Source: Seonamhaeicola aphaedonensis
Lineage (GTDB): Bacteria; Bacteroidota; Bacteroidia; Flavobacteriales; Flavobacteriaceae
Assembly: GCF_003386195.1 (NCBI RefSeq)
Contig: NZ_QRDX01000002.1
Coordinates: 153,844 to 217,843 of the forward strand
DNA: 64,000 nt
Reading direction: 5' to 3'
The notes beneath the pieces are model-generated. The model saw nothing but the letters and a program-made list of their open reading frames with translations. It searched no databases and was not told the DNA's origin. Below, piece by piece: positions 7,041-15,985 of the stretch. Positions within the stretch are counted from its first letter, which is position 1. The number at the start of each line of letters is the position of its first letter. The position numbers and the translations under genes are program-made.

Positions 7041-9044
7041 ATGAACAACGATTTTTCTTTAAAACCGCTGCAGTATTCTTCAGGAAATCTTGAAAAAGAA
7101 ACATTAATTCAGTTGTATAAAAACATTCTGAAACCCAGATTGATAGAGGAGAAGATGTTGCTGCTACTACGGCAAGGAAAGGTAAGTAAGTGGTTTTCTG
7201 GAATAGGGCAGGAAGCTATTGCTGTTGGAGTAACCATGGCCTTAAATGATGATGAGTATATATTACCAATGCACAGAAATTTGGGAGTTTTTACCACACG
7301 AAAAATCCCATTATACAGGTTATTTGCACAATGGCAAGGAAAAATGTCGGGTTTTACAAAAGGCAGAGATAGGTCGTTTCATTTTGGGACTCAGCAATAC
7401 CATATTGTTGGTATGATTTCACATTTAGGACCTCAACTTGGCGTTGCAGATGGAATAGCGTTAGCAAGTAAATTAAAGAATAAAAGACAAGTAACAGCAG
7501 TTTTCACAGGTGAGGGGGGGAGCAGTGAAGGTGATTTTCACGAAGCTTTAAATGTAGCTTCGATATGGCAGTTACCGGTAATGTTTTGTGTTGAAAATAA
7601 TGGGTACGGACTATCAACTCCCACCAATGAACAGTATAATTGCGTTCATATTGCTGATAGGGGTATAGGTTATGGTATGGAATCTCATATTATTGATGGT
7701 AATAATATTTTAGAAGTTTACACCAAAGTTTCTGAAATAGCAGAAAGTATTCGCAATAATCCACACCCTGTTTTATTAGAGTTTAAAACATTCAGAGTGC
7801 GTGGACATGAAGAGGCTAGTGGTACTAAATATGTACCCCAAGAATTATTGGATTTATGGACTCAAAAAGACCCAGTAGAAAATTATCAGAAATTTTTAAT
7901 AGAAACGGGGGTTATTAATACTGTTTTTGAAACTGATATTAAGAATGAAATCAACCTTGAAATTAACGAACATTTAGATGTCGCTATACATGAAGAGCAT
8001 ATACTTTGTGATAAAACTAGTGAGTTAAATGATGTTTTTAAAGAGTTTAAATATCAGAGTGTTAAGAGTAATTCTATGTTAAAAGAAACAAGATTTGTTG
8101 ATGCTGTTTCTGAAGGATTAAAACAAAGCCTAGAGCGCTATGATGACCTAATTATTATGGGGCAAGATATAGCAGAATATGGCGGGGTATTTAAAATAAC
8201 CGAGGGCTTTGTAGAACAGTTTGGAAAAGAACGTATTCGTAATACACCTATTTGTGAATCGGCCATCATTGAAACCGCTATGGGCTTATCAATTGCAGGT
8301 ATGAAAGCGGTTGTAGAATTACAATTTGCGGACTTTATTAGTTCTGGGTTTAATCCGGTGGTTAACTATTTAGCGAAATCTTATTACCGCTGGAAACAAA
8401 ACGCCCACGTTGTTTTACGAATGCCTTGTGGTGGCGATGTTGGTGCGGGGCCGTTTCATTCACAAAGCAATGAAGCTTGGTTTACCAAAACGCCAGGATT
8501 GAAAGTGGTATATCCTGCATTCCCTTTTGATGCTAAAGGATTGTTAATCACTGCCATTAATGACCCAAATCCTGTGTTGTTTTTTGAACATAAAGCATTG
8601 TATAGAAGCATTAGTCAGGAAGTGCCAGCAGATTATTATACATTACCATTTGGAGAAGCATCTATTTTGCAAACGGGAGAAGATGTTACAATTATTTCAT
8701 ATGGAGCAGGGGTTCATTGGGTTTTGGAAACTTTAAGCAAGCATACCAATATATCGGCAGATGTTATTGATTTAAGAACACTTCAGCCTTTAGATACGGC
8801 ATCCATTTTTTCATCTGTTAAGAAAACTGGAAAAGCCATAGTACTTCAAGAAGACTCTCTTTTTGGAGGTATTGCAAGCGATATTTCAGCATTAATTACT
8901 GAAAATTGTTTTGAGTTTTTAGATGCTCCCGTAAAACGAGTTGCAAGTTTAGACACCCCCATACCTTTTGCTAAATCATTAGAAGATCAATATTTACCAA
9001 AGGCTAGGTTTGAAACGGAATTAATGGCTTTATTAGCTTATTGA
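7041..9044 (+). CDS. Fused E1 alpha/beta 2-oxoacid dehydrogenase (branched-chain type)
   Basis: A 667-residue fusion of both E1 subunits. Residues 1-325 are the alpha part with a thiamine diphosphate motif of GEG (157-159) and ENN (185-187) rather than the usual GDG. Residues 346-667 are the beta part (GQDIAEYGGVFKITEGF, then NTPICESAIIETAMG, then ADFISSGFNPVVN). It decarboxylates a 2-oxoacid and passes the acyl group to a lipoyl E2. Fused E1 of this kind is common in Bacteroidota and is usually annotated as 2-oxoisovalerate dehydrogenase. No E2 or E3 gene is adjacent, so the complex must be completed elsewhere. The Asp-to-Glu change in the first TPP motif is conservative. Confidence 0.9.
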   Translation: MNNDFSLKPLQYSSGNLEKETLIQLYKNILKPRLIEEKMLLLLRQGKVSKWFSGIGQEAIAVGVTMALNDDEYILPMHRNLGVFTTRKIPLYRLFAQWQGKMSGFTKGRDRSFHFGTQQYHIVGMISHLGPQLGVADGIALASKLKNKRQVTAVFTGEGGSSEGDFHEALNVASIWQLPVMFCVENNGYGLSTPTNEQYNCVHIADRGIGYGMESHIIDGNNILEVYTKVSEIAESIRNNPHPVLLEFKTFRVRGHEEASGTKYVPQELLDLWTQKDPVENYQKFLIETGVINTVFETDIKNEINLEINEHLDVAIHEEHILCDKTSELNDVFKEFKYQSVKSNSMLKETRFVDAVSEGLKQSLERYDDLIIMGQDIAEYGGVFKITEGFVEQFGKERIRNTPICESAIIETAMGLSIAGMKAVVELQFADFISSGFNPVVNYLAKSYYRWKQNAHVVLRMPCGGDVGAGPFHSQSNEAWFTKTPGLKVVYPAFPFDAKGLLITAINDPNPVLFFEHKALYRSISQEVPADYYTLPFGEASILQTGEDVTIISYGAGVHWVLETLSKHTNISADVIDLRTLQPLDTASIFSSVKKTGKAIVLQEDSLFGGIASDISALITENCFEFLDAPVKRVASLDTPIPFAKSLEDQYLPKARFETELMALLAY

Positions 9045-9206
9045 TGGCTTTATTAAAACTACCATATTTGCAAGTTAAATGAATGTAAATATGATAATAA
9101 TATTTGTTTTATGTATTGCTTAATCATTTTAAGATTAGCATATTTACTAAAGTAATGATTCTTAAAAGATTTTCGAAAAACATCTCAGTTTTATAGAGCA
9201 TATGAG

Positions 9207-9767
9207 CTACTTGGTCTCTGCTTCCGATAAAATAAAGGGATATGCTTCCCTTACTTGTTTAAACTCTTTTTTTGTTAAATCGTCAACTGACTTATGAAAT
9301 ATATTGTTAGCGTATGATTTTCTCAACTCATAATATGCTCTTGTGAGTTCGTTTTGAACTGCAATATATTGTCTATAGCTAGTTAATTTTGAGTTTTGTA
9401 ACGATATCACCGCTTCTTTGGGATTATCAGAAGAGGTAATGTCTTTTTTTCCATTGCAATAGTTACAAGAGCCATCACCATTATTGTCTAGAAAATCTTT
9501 GGCAATATCTTTTAAATCCTCAAGTTTAATAATGGTATTTCCTTCTACCATAATTTGATCCTTGTCGTTAATCATTACTTTTAAAATATTGCGTTTGTTA
9601 ATAGGAGGTGTACAATCTACTCCCTGCGGGCATTCTTTTTGAAGCATTCTATTGATACCTTCTTCTGTTGAAATAGTTGCTGTTACTAAGAAAAAAATAA
9701 GCAGTAGAAAGGCAATATCTGCCATAGACCCAGCATTAATTTCGGGTCTGAATTTTGAATGTCTCAT
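9207..9767 (-). CDS. ExbD/TolR-type biopolymer transport protein
   Basis: A 186-residue inner-membrane protein with one N-terminal transmembrane helix at residues 16-34, carrying the conserved membrane Asp in GSMADIAFLLLIFFLV, and a periplasmic domain. ExbD works with ExbB to power TonB or other envelope machines. The periplasmic part is longer than usual and holds two cysteine pairs (ECPQGVDC and CNYC near residue 95), possibly a disulfide or metal site. There is no exbB or tonB gene beside it, so the partner is elsewhere. Two short ORFs and a strong hairpin lie upstream at 9919-10180. Confidence 0.88.
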   Translation of the reverse strand: MRHSKFRPEINAGSMADIAFLLLIFFLVTATISTEEGINRMLQKECPQGVDCTPPINKRNILKVMINDKDQIMVEGNTIIKLEDLKDIAKDFLDNNGDGSCNYCNGKKDITSSDNPKEAVISLQNSKLTSYRQYIAVQNELTRAYYELRKSYANNIFHKSVDDLTKKEFKQVREAYPFILSEAETK

Positions 9768-9918
9768 AAAATTATAGTTTAAATGTTGCCTTTAGGCAGA
9801 CAGGTTAATGTGAGTACATTCACCAAAAACAATACCATAAGAAAAATTGATTTACAGGGATCTTTATAATGATTACATAAGAAGGACAATGCAAATCATT
9901 TTAGTTCTGGAAGTTATC

Positions 9919-10053
9919 TTAGTGGGCATAGCGCTTTGAGCCACTCCACACTATACCGTTTGAAGATTTAAAGTTAATATACCTTCTGGATGACAAGAAA
10001 GTTTCTTGTGTGATTTGATTTAAACGATTTGATATGTTTTGTACTGTTCGCAT
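9919..10053 (-). CDS. Candidate 44-residue small ORF upstream of the exbD-like gene
   Basis: An ATG at 10053 opens 44 codons ending TAA at 9919. The peptide starts MRTVQNISNRLNQITQ, is basic, and has no membrane helix or known motif. It lies between the hairpin at 10081 and the exbD-like gene on the same strand. Its first residues resemble the upstream 28-codon ORF (both start MRT). Evidence is only length, strand and context, so it may be chance. Confidence 0.25.
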   Translation of the reverse strand: MRTVQNISNRLNQITQETFLSSRRYINFKSSNGIVWSGSKRYAH

Positions 10054-10080
10054 TTTGATTGATGATTGATAAAAGTTAGT

Positions 10081-10112
10081 AAAAAGACGTTACTTATCTG
10101 TAACGTCTTTTT
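10081..10112. terminator. Perfect 13-bp hairpin with T/A tracts (terminator or attenuator)
   Basis: AAAAAGACGTTAC at 10081-10093 pairs perfectly with 10100-10112 across a 6-base loop, giving a bidirectional intrinsic terminator. On the minus strand the stop codon of a 28-codon ORF (10094-10180) lies in the loop, and its last codons form the first arm of the stem. This geometry would let a translating ribosome disturb the stem. Confidence 0.75.
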
Positions 10113-10180
10113 GTGTTCCAAGTGTAAGTTTTAGTGTTACTTAGGGTTCCTGAAATTTGATTGTTGTTTAAAGTTCTCAT
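10094..10180 (-). CDS. Candidate 28-residue leader-type peptide ending inside a hairpin
   Basis: ATG at 10180, stop TAA at 10094-10096. The peptide begins MRTLNNNQISGTLSN and ends TKRRYR. The codons for its last five residues lie in the stem and loop of the terminator-like hairpin at 10081-10112. An AT-rich stretch (10183-10215) precedes it. No homologue is known to me. The position suggests a leader peptide for the ExbD transcript, but coding status is unproven. Confidence 0.3.
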   Translation of the reverse strand: MRTLNNNQISGTLSNTKTYTWNTKRRYR

Positions 10181-10383
10181 AATGATTCGTTTTTTTATTG
10201 ATTATACTAGATAGACGACCATTTATTAATTTTGTTACAGTACTATGCATAGCAAAGTAGTAATTTAACATATTTTAACAAAAAAAGAAGGGTAGGTGTA
10301 TATTTTGGGTGACTTTTATCTGTTACGGAATAGTTTTTGAGTTAAAAAGAATACAAAATTTTATGCTTTTAAAGATTATGAAA

Positions 10384-10391
10384 TATCTTTG
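10384..10391 (+). promoter_or_regulatory. -7 element that fixes the start of the 10410 gene
   Basis: TATCTTTG matches TAnnTTTG, 18 bases before the ATG at 10410. It overlaps the TTG at 10389, so that codon cannot be the start. Confidence 0.5.
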
Positions 10392-10409
10392 AAACATCCA
10401 AAAGTTATC

Positions 10410-11099
10410 ATGTCACAACAAATAAGAACACATATTATTTTTTTTATTTTTCTATCGCTCTCTGTATCAATCCAGGCACAAATAGATTCAAAGAAGAAAA
10501 ATGTATCTATTCCTGCTATAGAAAATGACAAGGATACCTTAGATGCTTCACCAACAACGCCTGTAAAATCTTTAGGTAATATAGGTAACTTTGGTGGTAT
10601 TACCACACCAAAGCCAACTCCAAATCTTTCTATGCCTAAAAAGGAGTTCTCTATGTTTGGTGAAGATTTTGGAGACCCCGGTGAACTATATGCCGATAGG
10701 CTAAAGAAACACCAAAATTCTATTACTGATAAGTTAGAACTAGGTTCTAAAGGCAGTAAAGTAGATGTGTTTTTTGGTAATCACCGAACAAAATCAAAAA
10801 CCGTTCAGGTGCTTTACAGAGATTATGGTTTAGAGGATGGCGATTTAATTAGGGTCTCAGTCAATGATGAAATTGTTGAATATAGAGTTGGTTTAGTTAA
10901 TACCTTTAGAGGTTTTACAATTAAACTTAGGGAAGGTGTAAATAAAATTGAATTTTTAGCTTTAAATGAAGGCTATGCACTACCCAATACCGCTCACTTT
11001 AGAGTGGTTGATGAAAATAATAATATTGTTGCCGCCGATATGTGGGCGCTTTCTGTTAATGTGAAGGGGACGGTAAATATCATTAAAGATCCAAATTAA
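10410..11099 (+). CDS. Secreted or periplasmic protein of unknown function
   Basis: A 229-residue protein with a clear signal peptide (MSQQIRTHIIFFIFLSLS, cleavage after SIQA). A low-complexity Pro/Thr-rich linker covers about residues 40-80. A beta-rich C-terminal domain follows, with VDVFFGNHRTKSKTVQVLYRD near 110 and a VNEIVEYRVGLVN-like strand pattern. The repeated HFRVVDENNNIVAADMWAL segment near the end suggests an immunoglobulin-like fold. I do not recognise a family beyond Bacteroidota secreted hypotheticals. Its stop codon overlaps the stop of the convergent aldo/keto reductase gene. Confidence 0.75.
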   Translation: MSQQIRTHIIFFIFLSLSVSIQAQIDSKKKNVSIPAIENDKDTLDASPTTPVKSLGNIGNFGGITTPKPTPNLSMPKKEFSMFGEDFGDPGELYADRLKKHQNSITDKLELGSKGSKVDVFFGNHRTKSKTVQVLYRDYGLEDGDLIRVSVNDEIVEYRVGLVNTFRGFTIKLREGVNKIEFLALNEGYALPNTAHFRVVDENNNIVAADMWALSVNVKGTVNIIKDPN

Positions 11100-12109
11100 G
11101 AGACTATTGCATCAATTAGTTTTAATTCTTCGTTAGAGAATTCTAGGTTGTTTAAAGCCTTCACATTTTCTTTTAATTGATTTGCCGAACTTGCTCCCAA
11201 GAGCACAGAGGCGACAGCAGGTTGTCTTAATATCCATGCTATAGCCATTTGAGATAACTTTTGATTGCGTTCTTTTGCCATAACATTTAATTTTCTAATC
11301 TTTTCAATATTACTATAAACTGTATCAGTATTTAAGTAAGATAAACTTTTTGCGGCTCTAGAATCATTGGGAATACCATTTAAGTACTTATCGGTAAGCA
11401 TACCTTGTGCTAATGGCGAAAATGCAATACATCCTACACCATTTTTTTCTAAAGTATCTAGAAGTCCGTCTTCCACCCAACAGTCAAACATAGAGTATCG
11501 AGCTTGATGCAAAATAAAAGGAACGTTCAACTCTTTAAGAAGAGATGCTGCCTGTTGGGTTTCTTCTAATTTATAGTTTGAAATACCCACATACAAAGCT
11601 TTTCCTTGCCGTACAATATCTGCCAAAGCTACCATAGTCTCTTCTAAAGGGGTCTTAGTGTCTGGTCTATGATGGTAAAAGACATCAACATAATCTAATC
11701 TCATACGCTTTAAACTTTGGTCTATACTAGCCATCAAGTATTTTCTAGACCCAAAATTACCATAAGGTCCCGGCCACATATCATAACCAGCTTTGGTGGC
11801 AATAAAAAGTTCGTCTCTATAATTTTTAAAATCTTCCTTTAAAATAATTCCGAAATTTTTTTCTGCAGAGCCATAAGGTGGTCCATAATTGTTTGCTAAA
11901 TCAAAATGTGTAATTCCCAAATCGAAGGCACAACGAATGATATCTCTACCATTTTGAAGATTGTCTACAAATCCGAAGTTATGCCATAACCCTAAAGAAA
12001 TTGCGGGCAAAAGAACTCCGCTTTTCCCAGTACGATTATAGATCATTGACTCATAACGCTTTTGTGATGGTTTGTATTCTGTCACTTCAGATTTATCGTT
12101 GATTTCCAT
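11096..12109 (-). CDS. Aldo/keto reductase, YghZ/Gpr type (L-glyceraldehyde 3-phosphate reductase-like)
   Basis: A 337-residue NADPH-dependent reductase close to E. coli YghZ in pattern: LPAISLGLWHNFGFVDN, THFDLANNYGPPYGSAEKNFG (catalytic Asp and Tyr), TKAGYDMWPGPYG, VDVFYHHRPD with the catalytic His, and a C-terminal SVLLGASSANQL NADPH-binding segment. The N-terminal 20 residues before MIYNRTGKSG align with the YghZ leader, so the long ATG start is kept. YghZ detoxifies methylglyoxal and reduces L-glyceraldehyde 3-phosphate. It is monocistronic: a terminator at 12159-12189 separates it from the peptidase gene upstream. Confidence 0.9.
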   Translation of the reverse strand: MEINDKSEVTEYKPSQKRYESMIYNRTGKSGVLLPAISLGLWHNFGFVDNLQNGRDIIRCAFDLGITHFDLANNYGPPYGSAEKNFGIILKEDFKNYRDELFIATKAGYDMWPGPYGNFGSRKYLMASIDQSLKRMRLDYVDVFYHHRPDTKTPLEETMVALADIVRQGKALYVGISNYKLEETQQAASLLKELNVPFILHQARYSMFDCWVEDGLLDTLEKNGVGCIAFSPLAQGMLTDKYLNGIPNDSRAAKSLSYLNTDTVYSNIEKIRKLNVMAKERNQKLSQMAIAWILRQPAVASVLLGASSANQLKENVKALNNLEFSNEELKLIDAIVS

Positions 12110-12158
12110 AACTTGTTTATATTAAGTAAAAGTATAAATTAGTTTTGTAATAAAATAA

Positions 12159-12189
12159 AAAAGCCTTTAGAATGCATCTAAAGGCTTTT
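12159..12189. terminator. Intrinsic terminator after the S9 peptidase gene
   Basis: AAAAGCCTTTAGA (12159-12171) pairs perfectly with 12177-12189 across a 5-base loop and is flanked by A and T tracts. It ends the minus-strand peptidase transcript 20 bases past its stop. Confidence 0.85.
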
Positions 12190-12208
12190 CAATATTAAAT
12201 TAGATATA

Positions 12209-14512
12209 TTAATCTTTTAAAGGTGTTACGGGTTTTTTATTTAAATGCTTTGCATAAAAGCCCATCATAGCTTCATATAAGGCAATACGGTTTTCTTCTT
12301 TTCCAAAACCATGTCCTTCATCATATCTCACCATATAGGGTACGTCTACTCCCTTAGTTCTTAGTGCACTTACAATTTGATCTGATTCATCAATATTTAC
12401 TCTTGGGTCATTAGCGCCTTGAACAACAAATAGAGGCTTTTTAATCTTGTCTACATGAAATACCGGAGATACTTCCTCCATAATAGCTTTTTCTTCGGGA
12501 ATATCAGAATCGTACCAGATTTCCTTTACTATTTTTGTGTATGGCTTCCAATATTCTGGAAACGAATCAAAGAAGGTGAAAATATTTGACACCCCAACAT
12601 AATCAACACCACATGCATATAAATCTGGAGTTTTTGTTAAACCTCTTAATACAGCATAGCCTCCATGGCTTCCTCCATAAATAGCTGCATTGTCTCTATC
12701 TACCCAGCCTTGATCAATAACGTATTGAAGTCCATCTTCAACATCATCCATAGCTTTTCTTCCAATTTGCTTGAAACCTGATTCTAGGAACTCTCTACCA
12801 TACCCACCTGAAATTCTAAAATTAACCTGTAGTGTAGCGTAACCTCTGCTTGCAAATAGTTGAGCCTCTGGATTAAAGCTCCAAGAATCTCTAATTCCCT
12901 GCGGGCCTCCATGGGGATTAACTATTACAGGAACTTTTTTACCTTCCAATGCCTCTTTGGGTAATGTAATGTAGCCATGTATGGTTAATCCATCTCTACT
13001 CTTAAATGTAATTGGGCGCATTTCTGCCATGTCATCTTCTACAAGATTTGGCATTAAATTATATAGAAGTTCAAATTCATCTTTTGCAGTATCATAAGAA
13101 TAATAGGTACCATATAACTTATCACTTTGAATAAAAAACAAGTATTTGCTTTCATCATCAGTAATATCAGCTATTGAAATATTATAACCAGGGAATTTAT
13201 CAGTTAATTTTTTATGCATTTTTTTAGCATAATCACTTACTGGCACAATAACTCTTTTTTCGCCTTCATATGAAAAATAGTCTAGTTCATAATTTCTGTG
13301 CCTTGAAATACCAAGTCCTGAGATATCATAATCGTCATTTGAATAAAGCATTTTTATGACTTTATCTTCTTTTAAATCATATAAGAAAATTTGTGTTTTA
13401 TCTGTTTCAAGATTGGAGACTACATATGCTTCATGAGGGTTATCGGATGCATAATTGAAGGATGCAATACTAAAACTATCTTTCCAGGATAACTCCTTCT
13501 TTAAATCAAAATTTTCACCGTCTTCACTGTAATAAAAATCCATATGAACGCCGTTTCTCATTTTAACAAATCCACGTAAATTTCCATCTTTATCGAATAC
13601 ATAACTATTAATTGGATTCGAAGCATCTTCATTTTTATATAATTGTTCAACTTCGCCAGTTACAATATTAATTTTATAGGGCTCAAAAATTTGAGGGTTG
13701 TTCTGATTCATTGAAATAATCATATGGTCCTTATCATCTTTTAACCCGTTTAAGATATTAACCTTAACACCATCAAATGGTGTTAGTTCTTTTTGATTGG
13801 TACCATCTAAGTTTACCGCAAATAAATGATAGTCCTCATTTCCTCCCTTATCCATTATATAAACTAACCTAGCATTGTTTGCCCAACCAAAGCCTCTGAT
13901 AAGTTCCTCTTTTTCTTCAATCACTCTTAAAACCTCTCCGGTTTTTAGATTCTTTACGTAGACGTGATTTTTAGCATTTTCGTCCTTTTCTCTATATGAC
14001 ATATAATCTCCGTTGGGTGATAAATTAAAGGAACTTGCTTTTGGTCTTGCGAAATAATCTTTTACGGTGTATTTGTAATTAGTAGGATTCCAATTTGCCA
14101 ATTTTTCTAGCTCGGCATCTGAGGTAGGTAGGGAAGGGTCACCCGGTAGTGTTTTTTCAGTTTTTTCAAGTGTCAAAGGGAGTTCCATATCTCCTTGATA
14201 AAAAGTACCACTCAGAGTAGATTCATTCAAAGTTGCAATATATTTGACTCCCGCTTTTATGAACTTTATAGTTAAGGTATCATTGGTAAACGTAGTTTCA
14301 TCCATTGGAATACCCATGGCGCCTTGCGCAGGACTATCCATGGTAGAAGTAAAACCTTCATCACTACTTTTAATATCAAAAACTAATGGTAATTCGGTTC
14401 CTTGTACCGATAAATTTCCTTTCCACGATCCTGTGATGTCTTGGGCTTGTATTTGTGTAGTTAAAATAATGAAAAGAATAACTACTGTGCCTAATTTTGA
14501 AATTGTACTCAT
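12209..14512 (-). CDS. S9 family peptidase (acylaminoacyl/dipeptidyl type) with N-terminal lipocalin-like domain
   Basis: A 767-residue exported serine peptidase. A signal peptide ends near residue 23 (TQIQAQ). Residues 24-115 form a small beta domain (DITGSWKGNLSVQG) that is not part of the classic S9 fold. Residues 130-480 are the beta-propeller (repeated blades such as LVYIMDKGGNEDYHLFAVNLDG). The alpha/beta hydrolase domain runs from about 500, with HGGPQG, nucleophile Ser615 in GGSHGG, then QGANDPRVN (Asp) and DEGHGF (His). It cleaves oligopeptides in the periplasm. The gene is monocistronic with a strong terminator. Confidence 0.92.
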   Translation of the reverse strand: MSTISKLGTVVILFIILTTQIQAQDITGSWKGNLSVQGTELPLVFDIKSSDEGFTSTMDSPAQGAMGIPMDETTFTNDTLTIKFIKAGVKYIATLNESTLSGTFYQGDMELPLTLEKTEKTLPGDPSLPTSDAELEKLANWNPTNYKYTVKDYFARPKASSFNLSPNGDYMSYREKDENAKNHVYVKNLKTGEVLRVIEEKEELIRGFGWANNARLVYIMDKGGNEDYHLFAVNLDGTNQKELTPFDGVKVNILNGLKDDKDHMIISMNQNNPQIFEPYKINIVTGEVEQLYKNEDASNPINSYVFDKDGNLRGFVKMRNGVHMDFYYSEDGENFDLKKELSWKDSFSIASFNYASDNPHEAYVVSNLETDKTQIFLYDLKEDKVIKMLYSNDDYDISGLGISRHRNYELDYFSYEGEKRVIVPVSDYAKKMHKKLTDKFPGYNISIADITDDESKYLFFIQSDKLYGTYYSYDTAKDEFELLYNLMPNLVEDDMAEMRPITFKSRDGLTIHGYITLPKEALEGKKVPVIVNPHGGPQGIRDSWSFNPEAQLFASRGYATLQVNFRISGGYGREFLESGFKQIGRKAMDDVEDGLQYVIDQGWVDRDNAAIYGGSHGGYAVLRGLTKTPDLYACGVDYVGVSNIFTFFDSFPEYWKPYTKIVKEIWYDSDIPEEKAIMEEVSPVFHVDKIKKPLFVVQGANDPRVNIDESDQIVSALRTKGVDVPYMVRYDEGHGFGKEENRIALYEAMMGFYAKHLNKKPVTPLKD

Positions 14513-14614
14513 TTTTTAGATTAAAATTGATAATTAAACGTGTTTTTAGTCATTCAAAAACACATCATAACACGATGTTAATTCAGTTAGAGTATAAATT
14601 TCAAGATTCGTTAC

Positions 14615-14641
14615 AACATCAATGTAAATTTTAACATCAAT
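14615..14641. promoter_or_regulatory. 9-bp direct repeat upstream of the S9 peptidase gene
   Basis: AACATCAAT occurs at 14615-14623 and 14633-14641, an 18-bp (under two helical turns) spacing. It may be an operator for the divergent or downstream peptidase gene, or chance in AT-rich DNA. Confidence 0.25.
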
Positions 14642-14670
14642 TTAAGGTTTCTAATCTAGAAAGGAATTCT

Positions 14671-15324
14671 CTAAAGCAACTCTTGGTTAGACCTTTTTGG
14701 AATTATTTTTGCTTTCTCCAGAGCTTTGATAAGTTTTTGATTATATAATTTTATAGTTTTTTTTGAGTTGTTTGGGTCTATAAGGTCAAATGAAGCATGC
14801 CAAATTAAAGATTTGTCACTATTCGATTTTAGGTTATATATTGAAGTTTCAATACTATAAACTTTATAATTTCTGTTATCGTTTTGCTCAAAATACCTAT
14901 CCTGATAAAGCAAGTAATAGAGAAAAAAACGTTTTAAATGATAATGGGTTTTTGCAGATTCAAATCCATATGATAAATTATTATCTACACCTTTAACTAG
15001 TGAAACCAAAACGCTATCATAATTGTAAGCGATTAATTTATTCACTTCTGATTCAATATCTTTTTCAGTATGATTGGTGTCTTGAAATAAAGATTCAAAA
15101 ACTACATAACTCTGTAATGCGTTAATTCCTCTATTATTCAATTCAGTAACAAGTTGAAATTCAAATACTTTTCTAGAGTCGTGGTTAGGTGTTACACCAA
15201 TTACTAATACTTTATGAGGTTTATATTCTGTAAACTCTAGATTTTTCCAACTACTAATCATTTTAACGGTAGAACATCCCCAAAAAAGGGCAATTAATAA
15301 AATGTTAATTAATAGCGTCTTCAT
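14671..15324 (-). CDS. Lipoprotein of unknown function, paralogue 2
   Basis: A 217-residue protein with a lipoprotein signal (MKTLLINILLIALFWGC, Cys17). Next come ISSWKNLEFTEYKPHKVLVIGVTPNHDSRKVFE, the same opening as its neighbour, then a mixed alpha/beta domain and a C-terminal SLIWHASFDLIDPN segment. It overlaps the preceding paralogue by 20 bp, so the two are co-translated. The core resembles DUF4136-like lipoproteins only loosely. The tandem duplication is clear, but function is unknown. Confidence 0.8.
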   Translation of the reverse strand: MKTLLINILLIALFWGCSTVKMISSWKNLEFTEYKPHKVLVIGVTPNHDSRKVFEFQLVTELNNRGINALQSYVVFESLFQDTNHTEKDIESEVNKLIAYNYDSVLVSLVKGVDNNLSYGFESAKTHYHLKRFFLYYLLYQDRYFEQNDNRNYKVYSIETSIYNLKSNSDKSLIWHASFDLIDPNNSKKTIKLYNQKLIKALEKAKIIPKRSNQELL

Positions 15325-15973
15325 CAGGTTTGTTTTCTAAAATGTTTGAGTAAATGAGCTGCTGTTCTTCTAAAACAATAATTACTAACCTCACATACTC
15401 ATTTATGGTTTCGTTCATTGAATTTGGGTCCGTAATATCTATATACCCTTTCCATATAAGCTCTCTATTTTTAGAAGGACAAATGCAATACATAGAGGTT
15501 TCGGTATGATATATTGTGTATTCGTTATAATAGTCTGGATTGTAATATGCATCTTGATACCGTAAATAGTCTTCCTTGAACTTTATATAACTATTTTCAT
15601 AATCATTAAAATCTTCTCTATAGTCAATCTTATCTTCAATACCAATGACTTTAGATAAAATAATGGTATCAAATCCATTATATATAAGGCTGTCTTCAAG
15701 AGATTTGAGTTCTTCTTCAGTTTTCTTATACGATGTAAAGGTAGGTGATAAATAATCAATACTCATTACCGCTTCTATATCTCTTATTGTAAGTTCATCT
15801 CGTAATTGTTTTTCAAATTGTACTCTTGCTTCAATATTTGGAGTTATACCTAAAATTAAAACTTTACTAGGGCTATAGGTTTCAATATCTGGGTTTTTCC
15901 AATTTTCAATCAATTCTGTTGAAAAACAACTTATTACAAGTGAACTGATAAATAGTAAACATAGGTATCTCAT
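15305..15973 (-). CDS. Lipoprotein of unknown function, paralogue 1
   Basis: A 222-residue protein with lipobox VISC (Cys16) and the shared paralogue pattern: IENWKNPDIETYSPSKVLILGITPN near residue 20, TIILSKVIGIEDK in the middle and LIWKGYIDITDPN near 175. Both paralogues keep the order WKN, KVLxxGxTPN, Y-rich stretch, LIW...DPN, so they are old duplicates. It starts 12 bases after the stop of the broken gene at 15986. Confidence 0.8.
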   Translation of the reverse strand: MRYLCLLFISSLVISCFSTELIENWKNPDIETYSPSKVLILGITPNIEARVQFEKQLRDELTIRDIEAVMSIDYLSPTFTSYKKTEEELKSLEDSLIYNGFDTIILSKVIGIEDKIDYREDFNDYENSYIKFKEDYLRYQDAYYNPDYYNEYTIYHTETSMYCICPSKNRELIWKGYIDITDPNSMNETINEYVRLVIIVLEEQQLIYSNILENKPDEDAIN

Positions 15974-15985
15974 GGCCTTAGCGTT

